Assembly (NCBI RefSeq): GCF_003614185.1
Contig: NZ_KZ987724.1
Coordinates: 3,225,319-3,289,318, forward strand
Length of the DNA: 64,000 nt
Origin: Paenibacillus aceti
GTDB taxonomy: Bacteria > Bacillota > Bacilli > Paenibacillales > Paenibacillaceae
Reading direction: 5' to 3'
In this document: positions 59,001 through 64,000 of the stretch, piece after piece
Layout: each line of letters begins with the position of its first letter
How positions within the stretch are numbered: the first letter of the stretch is position 1
The notes under the pieces: model-generated
The model's database searches: none
The model's input: only the letters and a program-made list of their open reading frames with translations
What the model was told of the DNA's origin: nothing
Position numbers and translations under genes: made by a program

Positions 59001-59810
59001 ATGAAATTTGATCTTCATACTCATCATTTTCGCTGTGGTCATGCCGATGGTACGATCCCGGATTATATTGAAGCAGCCATTGCAGCCGGGCTGTCTGTCA
59101 TCGGAATCAGTGATCATACCCCCTATTTTGGGAGTGAGGAGGATCAAGCTCAACCGCGCATCGCAATGGCGAAATCCGAATTTGCCAGCTATGTGGAGGA
59201 AGTCCTGTCCCTGAAGCAAAAATACGCAGGTAGAATCGAGGTGCTGCTCGGTATCGAATCGGATTATTTCCCCGAGCATGCTGAGGTTTATAGAAATATA
59301 CTTAACCGATATCCATTCGACTATGTCATCGGCTCTGTGCATAGCGTCAAGAACGTCAGCATCTTCAACAAGAACCGCTGGAAGAAGCTGAACCCCGAGC
59401 AACAAATTGCCGATAAAGAGGCTTACTATGAATTGATTCGCGATTCCGCACGCTCCGGGATGTTCCAGATTCTCGGCCATATCGATGCGATGAAAGGCAA
59501 TTACCCCGCCTTCTCCGAAATTCCCGCCACAGCTGCGATCGATGAGACCTTACAGGTCATTGCCGAGCAACAGATTGTGATCGAGATCAATACATCCGGT
59601 AAAACCAAGCTATCCGGTGGATGGTATCCGGCCGACTCGATTCTCGAAAGAGCACTGCATTTTGGCATCGATGTGACCTTCGGCTCAGACGCCCATACCC
59701 CTTCGCGGGTCGGTGATGAATGGAACGAGGTGGCAGCTCGACTGCGCGAGATCGGGTTTGATCATTGGGTATATTTTAAGAATAAGCAAAAAGTGAGCGT
59801 GCCCTTGTAG
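59001..59810 (+). CDS. PHP-domain phosphatase, histidinol-phosphatase type (HisJ/HisK)
   Basis: 269 residues. PHP motifs: FDLHTHHFRCGHA (metal His), GISDHTPYF, a central IGSVHSV, GHIDAMKG and FGSDAHTPSRVG, all His/Asp metal ligands. This corresponds to the HisJ/HisK histidinol-phosphate phosphatase of Bacillus that ends histidine synthesis. No his operon is nearby, so the substrate should be regarded as probable. AAAGGAG precedes the ATG. Confidence 0.88.
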   Translation: MKFDLHTHHFRCGHADGTIPDYIEAAIAAGLSVIGISDHTPYFGSEEDQAQPRIAMAKSEFASYVEEVLSLKQKYAGRIEVLLGIESDYFPEHAEVYRNILNRYPFDYVIGSVHSVKNVSIFNKNRWKKLNPEQQIADKEAYYELIRDSARSGMFQILGHIDAMKGNYPAFSEIPATAAIDETLQVIAEQQIVIEINTSGKTKLSGGWYPADSILERALHFGIDVTFGSDAHTPSRVGDEWNEVAARLREIGFDHWVYFKNKQKVSVPL

Positions 59811-59828
59811 TAACTCCATCGACCTGAT

Positions 59829-59865
59829 AAAAAAAAGGGAACCCGAGCACTCTCGCCGGATTCCT
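59829..59865 (-). terminator. Terminator after the GNAT gene
   Basis: On the minus strand GGAATCCG and CGGGTTCC form an imperfect stem followed by a run of eight T. It does not end the PHP gene, whose strand sees an A-run instead. Confidence 0.65.
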
Positions 59866-59940
59866 AATACAAATATATTCAAAAGGGGGTCATGTATTAA
59901 GTGTACCCCCTCACTATTAGAGGTTCATCACAGTAATATT

Positions 59941-60531
59941 TCATTTGTGTAACAAATCACTAGTCTTGATTAAAGAATATACTTTAAGTCGATTGTGATC
60001 CTCGCTCTCTCCGCGATAACCGACCGTGTTCCCCACATAAGCGCGGAAGGACAGGCCTAATTTCTGCAATACTCGCTCAGAAGCGGGATTGTCTACTGCA
60101 CACCGCGCCTCCACTTCATGTATCCCAAGGGTATTAACCCCGAAATCCAACACCATTCCCGCAGCTTCGGTAGCGATGCCCAGATTCCAGAAGGAGGGCG
60201 ATACTAAGTATCCAAGCCGGGCTTTGCCAGCCTGGGTCGACCACTGCTGCAAAGAGCAAATGCCCACAACCTCCCCCGTATCTCTCCAGATCATAGCGAA
60301 ATGAAGATCACGTAGACTCCTGTAGCTCTCCTCAAAATAGCGGTACAGGCGCTCTGGAAAGAGCAATGTATCCGATTGAAAGGACATATGCTGCCCGACC
60401 AGAGGATCTGTGACAAATTGAAATAGAGTATCGCAATCCTTAGATTCGATTTTTCGCAGCAGCAGCCGCTCGCTTACCAATTCGGGAAATCTCACTCTCA
60501 GCCGCTGCTGAATGCTTAGCTGCTGTTTCAT
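59941..60531 (-). CDS. GNAT family N-acetyltransferase (RimJ/RimL-like)
   Basis: 196 residues. FPELVSERLLLRKIESKDC at the N-terminus, HFAMIWRDTGEVVGICSLQQW, ARLGYLVSPSFWNLGIATEAAGMVLDFG for acetyl-CoA binding, and CAVDNPASERVLQKLGLSF: the RimJ/RimL type, which may acetylate protein N-termini or small molecules. AAGGAG before the ATG supports this start although it lies 92 bases inside the DUF1361 gene upstream. Substrate unknown. Confidence 0.88.
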   Translation of the reverse strand: MKQQLSIQQRLRVRFPELVSERLLLRKIESKDCDTLFQFVTDPLVGQHMSFQSDTLLFPERLYRYFEESYRSLRDLHFAMIWRDTGEVVGICSLQQWSTQAGKARLGYLVSPSFWNLGIATEAAGMVLDFGVNTLGIHEVEARCAVDNPASERVLQKLGLSFRAYVGNTVGYRGESEDHNRLKVYSLIKTSDLLHK

Positions 60532-61273
60532 ATTCTCGCTCCTTAGGAATAGAAGCCATATTGCTCCCCAGTTTACCGAATAAATAGAGTAACAAGTAAC
60601 TGAAAGCGGTAATCAGAAAAATCCATTTGCAGAAGCCTATCGCATGCTGCATATTATCTACATCCGTGAAGTAATTCTTCGTCTCCCGCAGTATAGTGAG
60701 CGGGCTGCGCAGGATATCCCAGCTATTCCAGCGGATGAACCTTCCCAAGTAAATGCCAAAGCTGCTAAGCAGCAGAACAGAGATGGCAAAGCACCAGCCG
60801 ATGAACCCCCCGTAAGCCCGGCGTACTAATTGATGAACCGAGGCGAGCGACAGTGAGCCCAGAGCAAGACCGAGGATCGCGATGAATAATACCGTATTCA
60901 AATGGTTCCAGAAAGGGATTGCCTCCCAGAACCGATAGCTGTCCGTAGGGTAGCCTATAAATGGATGCAGTAAATCAGTGATCAAATACGCGGCGTTCGG
61001 GTAGAAGAACAACCACACTGCGCCGACAGTCAAATACAATCCTCCCCTGGCGATACGTGATCCCAACAGGCTGATCAGATCCAATATCACTGCGAGTCCC
61101 AGTGGAATCCAGGCCAGGAAGGTGTTCCATATCAGAAATAAATAGGGTGGCTTGCCCCCACCCGGAGATTTAAGCTCTACTGCATATTTTAATCCGATGA
61201 CGGTAGCGATCAGCAATATTAAATAGATAACCAGTTTCATAGGATAGCCTAATTCTTGTAAACGGCGCTGCAA
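60440..61273 (-). CDS. DUF1361 membrane protein
   Basis: 277 residues with about seven membrane spans (LVIYLILLIATVIGLKYAV, FLIWNTFLAWIPLGLAVIL, LYLTVGAVWLFFYPNAAYLITDLLH with the conserved WLFFYPNAPY-like motif of DUF1361). Function unknown. The last about 40 residues are Ala/Lys/Glu-rich and cytoplasmic and overlap the following gene by 92 bases, so the tail probably arose by loss of an earlier stop codon. The start at 61273 is approximate; AGGAGGAGATAG lies upstream. Confidence 0.85.
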   Translation of the reverse strand: MQRRLQELGYPMKLVIYLILLIATVIGLKYAVELKSPGGGKPPYLFLIWNTFLAWIPLGLAVILDLISLLGSRIARGGLYLTVGAVWLFFYPNAAYLITDLLHPFIGYPTDSYRFWEAIPFWNHLNTVLFIAILGLALGSLSLASVHQLVRRAYGGFIGWCFAISVLLLSSFGIYLGRFIRWNSWDILRSPLTILRETKNYFTDVDNMQHAIGFCKWIFLITAFSYLLLYLFGKLGSNMASIPKEREYETAAKHSAAAESEISRIGKRAAAAAKNRI

Positions 61274-61405
61274 AAGCTATCTCCTCCTCTCTCTGCCTAT
61301 TAACGCAGTATGTTCAGATCTGTACCTCATATACGTATCGGGTGAACAGATAGTTACGATTTCTGGTACAATTCAGGATAGATACATCCTAAGGAGCGTT
61401 ATCAG

Positions 61406-61762
61406 ATGCAGCCATTTACCACGCAAGTTATCCATATTATATCATCCATTCCCGAAGGAAAGGTCATGACCTATGGTCAGATTGCCAAAGAGGCCGGAAG
61501 TGCCCGGGCAGCCAGGCAGGTCGTCCGTATTCTCCATTCCATGAGCCGTAAATATCAGCTTCCATGGCATCGAGTGGTGAACTCAAAAGGAGAGATCGCC
61601 CTCCAGGACGATGAGGGAGCCTCTCTGCAAAGATTGCTGCTGGAAAGCGAGGGCGTATATATCCAAATGGAAGGAAGGATTGATCTTGGACAATATCAGC
61701 ATCAACCCCAGCCCTTACCCTCGCCTGAGCAGCCTAAGCAAGCAGAGGAGGAATCATTTTAA
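61406..61762 (+). CDS. Alkyltransferase-like protein (ATL)
   Basis: 118 residues, only the C-terminal DNA-binding part of O6-alkylguanine transferases. The active-site motif PCHRV is PWHRV here, with Trp instead of the acceptor Cys, as in ATL proteins of the Atl1/YbaZ type. Such proteins bind alkylated guanine, cannot remove the alkyl group and pass the lesion to nucleotide excision repair. Also AARQVVRILHSM, the recognition helix with the Arg finger. A Gln/Pro-rich tail follows. Its end overlaps the convergent gene by nine bases. AAGGAG upstream. Confidence 0.92.
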   Translation: MQPFTTQVIHIISSIPEGKVMTYGQIAKEAGSARAARQVVRILHSMSRKYQLPWHRVVNSKGEIALQDDEGASLQRLLLESEGVYIQMEGRIDLGQYQHQPQPLPSPEQPKQAEEESF

Positions 61763-63055
61763 CTTATATTCCGTCAAAAATTGGGTGATTCGCTGATTAA
61801 GCTCTTTCACATTCGGCCCTTTGGCTGAGTCATCGCTTAGCTTAAACTTCTGTTTCAGACTAAGCACTTCATATACTCGTTGATCCAGGACATCCATCGG
61901 GATAGTTCCTTGCTCTACGGCTTCGGTGATCGCTTGAATCGCCGCTTTTTCCTTCTCGATCTCATGTCCGACCAGGACGATATTGCCGCCGGCCAGAATG
62001 AACTGAACCGCTGCCTCCCCGATTGGATAGTGCTCGGAGATCGCCCCCATCGTCATATCATCAGAGATTACGACCCCCTTGAAGCCAAGCTCATCGCGCA
62101 GCAGATCCTGAATGACCGCTTTGGAGAAAGAAGCCGGGCGATCCGGATCCAGATGAGGCATCAGCAGATGAGCGACCATGACCACGTCAGCACCCGCATC
62201 AATTGCCGCCTGAAAAGGCACCAGCTCAAGCTCTCGCAGACGCTCCATATCATGCTCGACGACCGGTAATCCCAAATGTGAATCCACCGATGTATCACCA
62301 TGTCCCGGGAAATGCTTGACGACCGGAATGATCCCTTGTCCGCTCAGTCCCTTCATTTCCGCAAGCCCCATCTGGCTGACCACATCGGCGGAATCGCTGA
62401 AGGATCGATCTCCGATGACGGGATTATCCGGATTGCTGTTCACATCCAGCACAGGAGCAAAGTCCATATTCAGTCCGAAGCCTGTCAGTTCCGCACCGAT
62501 CAATTCCCCCAAATTCTCGGCAGCCTTCGAATCCTTCGTAGCGCCGATTTTTCCCGCCGCAGGTAGCTTCACTAGCTCAGCCGGCATCCGTGAGACCCGT
62601 CCGCCTTCCTCATCCACACTGAGGAATAACGGAACCGGATTGTGCTTGTTCTCCTGCTTGAGCTTATTCAGCAGGCCAACCGCCTGCTCTGTATTCACGA
62701 TATTGTTCTTGTAGAGAATAATCCCGCCGACATGACGCTTCTGCAGCAGTTCGCGAATAGGTTCATTGCTCTCAGTCCCGTCCATACCGACAATGAACAG
62801 TTGTCCGATCTTCTCCGCTGTGCTTAACGCAGCTAGCTGCTCTTGAACAGGATCTGTCGGTTCAGGGATCGACAGATTAGCATTCCCACCGCTGGACTGC
62901 CCGTTAGTCGAGTCTCCCTCCGTCTTGTCCGCTGGAGTATTAGCGCCATTAATAGCGCCAGAATTGGCGGCTCCGCCTGCCCCACAGCCTGCAATCAGTA
63001 TAAAGGTAGCTAGCAAAGGAATGGCCAGGTAGCGATTTAGCCATCTATCTCTCAT
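61754..63055 (-). CDS. nagZ: Lipoprotein beta-N-acetylhexosaminidase, GH3 (NagZ)
   Basis: 433 residues: lipoprotein signal with ILIAGC near residue 23, a Gly/Asn/Ser linker, then the GH3 (beta/alpha)8 domain: GQLFIVGMDG, LFLSVDEEGGRVSRMP, MDFAPVLDVNSNPDNPVIGDRSF, and KHFPGHGDTSVDSHLGLPVVEHD, which carries the catalytic His-Asp dyad of NagZ enzymes, and VISDDMTMGAI with the nucleophile Asp. Releases GlcNAc from muropeptides or chitin oligomers outside the cell. Fits functionally with nagBA and the chitinase. Start region without doubt by the signal peptide. Confidence 0.93.
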   Translation of the reverse strand: MRDRWLNRYLAIPLLATFILIAGCGAGGAANSGAINGANTPADKTEGDSTNGQSSGGNANLSIPEPTDPVQEQLAALSTAEKIGQLFIVGMDGTESNEPIRELLQKRHVGGIILYKNNIVNTEQAVGLLNKLKQENKHNPVPLFLSVDEEGGRVSRMPAELVKLPAAGKIGATKDSKAAENLGELIGAELTGFGLNMDFAPVLDVNSNPDNPVIGDRSFSDSADVVSQMGLAEMKGLSGQGIIPVVKHFPGHGDTSVDSHLGLPVVEHDMERLRELELVPFQAAIDAGADVVMVAHLLMPHLDPDRPASFSKAVIQDLLRDELGFKGVVISDDMTMGAISEHYPIGEAAVQFILAGGNIVLVGHEIEKEKAAIQAITEAVEQGTIPMDVLDQRVYEVLSLKQKFKLSDDSAKGPNVKELNQRITQFLTEYKLK

Positions 63056-63188
63056 ACGTTATGCCTCCTGTCTATTTCTTAGTGTGTCAAGCTCGTTGTA
63101 TGCTAGGATTCCCTGCCCTCATCATTACATCCACTATGAGATAGAAAGGAGACATCCTCCCGTCAGATGTCCCCTTGCACTCAACTGT

Positions 63189-64000
63189 TTATTCTCTAGG
63201 GTAGAGCTTCTGCAAGAGCTGCTCAACCTGCTGCTCCGCTTCCTCCATCGTCTCTGCAGCAATCGTGATGAAATCACCATCCCCGTAATATTGCTCCGAA
63301 TAAGCATACCGTTTGTCATAGTAATGGAGCAACAGCAATTCTACGGCCTGCTCATATTGTTCTTGCTCCAAGTACGTAGCAATATCTGCGGCGATCGGAA
63401 CATGGATCTTGGAACGAATCCTTTGAAAAGCTTCCTTGCACTCCTGCGGATGCTTTCCGGGTTCATAGTCTTTGATAATATTCTGCACTCGTACTTCCAG
63501 CGGTAGTTCGAGCTTGACATGATAGCCTTGATCCTTCTTCGACAGGATGAAGTCAGGAACGCAAATTTTGCCGATTCGTTTGCTCTCCGCTTCCAGCATG
63601 ACATAATCCGCCTGCTTCAAGCGCAGCAGCTCCTCCAAAAGCAGAGCATCGAACATTCTCTGGTTATGGGCTCTCAGTCCGATCTGTCCGAAGGCCGAGC
63701 CGCGATGTCCAGCCATCCCCTCCAGATCAATGACCGGGTAACCCTTGGCCTGTAAATTGCGTAGTATATTCGTCTTGCCATTCCCTGTATCCCCATGGAT
63801 GACCAGAGCTTTTGGTTTAAACTCCAAGCTTTCCAGGGTCGAGACGACCCATTTTCTATAATTGCGATAACCGCCAGCCAGACGACAGACATGAATATCC
63901 ATCAAGGATAATAAGGTCGCTGTCGTCTTGCTGCGCATCCCCCCTCGCCAGCAAAATACCGTCTTGGGTCCTTCGATATCCGCAAATTGCCGAATAAAGG
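63189..64000 (-). CDS. mnmH: tRNA 2-selenouridine synthase (MnmH/SelU), 5' part beyond the window
   Basis: The frame is open to the right edge, so the gene start is missing. The visible N-terminal end is FCWRGGMRSKT (Cys codon at 63951-63953), the catalytic rhodanese loop of SelU, followed by a P-loop region HGDTGNGKTNIL and DLEGMAGHRGSAFG. The enzyme replaces sulfur of 2-thiouridine at the tRNA wobble position by selenium through geranylation. About 270 residues are seen; full proteins have about 350. An ATG at 63938 would give a product without the active Cys and is rejected. Confidence 0.9.
   Translation of the reverse strand, partial: FIRQFADIEGPKTVFCWRGGMRSKTTATLLSLMDIHVCRLAGGYRNYRKWVVSTLESLEFKPKALVIHGDTGNGKTNILRNLQAKGYPVIDLEGMAGHRGSAFGQIGLRAHNQRMFDALLLEELLRLKQADYVMLEAESKRIGKICVPDFILSKKDQGYHVKLELPLEVRVQNIIKDYEPGKHPQECKEAFQRIRSKIHVPIAADIATYLEQEQYEQAVELLLLHYYDKRYAYSEQYYGDGDFITIAAETMEEAEQQVEQLLQKLYPRE

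Noticed and set aside
58632-59480. Minus-strand frame of 282 codons across the LysR and PHP genes
   Set aside because: It covers the ends of two well-recognised genes on the other strand and is only their shadow.

Overview
The window looks like a chromosomal segment of a spore-forming Firmicute, most likely Paenibacillus or a close relative. Pointers are gerE, gerM, a YhcN/YlaJ lipoprotein, a YjcZ-type miniprotein, CgeB-like and YheC/D-like spore proteins, a TPP riboswitch in front of ykoE-ykoD-ykoC, ecsAB, Gram-positive ribosome binding sites with frequent TTG/GTG starts, and a surface chitinase with SLH repeats. The taxonomic call rests on gene content, not on a database search.

Layout. 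1-540 is non-coding and carries two families of short palindromic repeats. 564-875 holds a local duplication and a tRNA-Arg(TCT). 1.0-7.1 kb: asparagine synthetase and a large SLH-anchored GH18 chitinase with a candidate cre site. 7.5-10.2 kb: gerM-rph-rdgB, an order also known from Bacillus. 10.3-15.7 kb: PgpA-like protein, MBL hydrolase plus methyltransferase, membrane-anchored parvulin, M20 dipeptidase. 15.8-16.4 kb: a small unknown gene coupled to a frameshifted aspartic-protease gene. 16.5-20.5 kb: gerE, a MarR regulator, and a divergent RpiR-nagB-nagA operon with a recognisable promoter and paired operator-like repeats. A YhcN-like lipoprotein follows.

21.6-46.1 kb is the accessory heart of the window: about 25 genes, mostly on the minus strand, that look like a spore-surface glycosylation island. 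It contains a three-step UDP-N-acetyl-L-amino-sugar pathway (UDP-GlcNAc dehydratase/epimerase, reductase, 2-epimerase), a short SpsI-like nucleotidyltransferase, further sugar epimerases, GT4, GT2, GT-D and two CgeB-like glycosyltransferases, a DUF1796 protein, a YheC/D ATP-grasp protein, small beta-rich or helical proteins of unknown function, and sites matching the sigma-K promoter pattern (AC, 16 bases, CATA-N3-T). Two kinds of accessory segment recur on otherwise unrelated proteins: a tandem aromatic-x-x-Gly motif with period four (five proteins) and Arg/Lys-rich extensions (five proteins). One 120-residue protein carries both. I read this as a possible assembly or docking code for enzymes at the maturing spore surface; it is the best candidate here for an undescribed system.

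46.1-64.0 kb returns to ordinary genes: thiamine-precursor ECF transporter under a TPP riboswitch, psd, AraC regulator, aminotransferase, a YjcZ-like miniprotein, ecsAB, a DEAD-box-family helicase with a DEVD motif, SDR, cheX, LysR plus PHP phosphatase, DUF1361 and GNAT genes that overlap by 92 bases, an alkyltransferase-like protein (PWHRV), a GH3 lipoprotein (NagZ type), and mnmH, which runs off the right edge. Chitinase, nagBA and NagZ together suggest active amino-sugar scavenging. No insertion sequence, prophage, CRISPR array or rRNA was seen.
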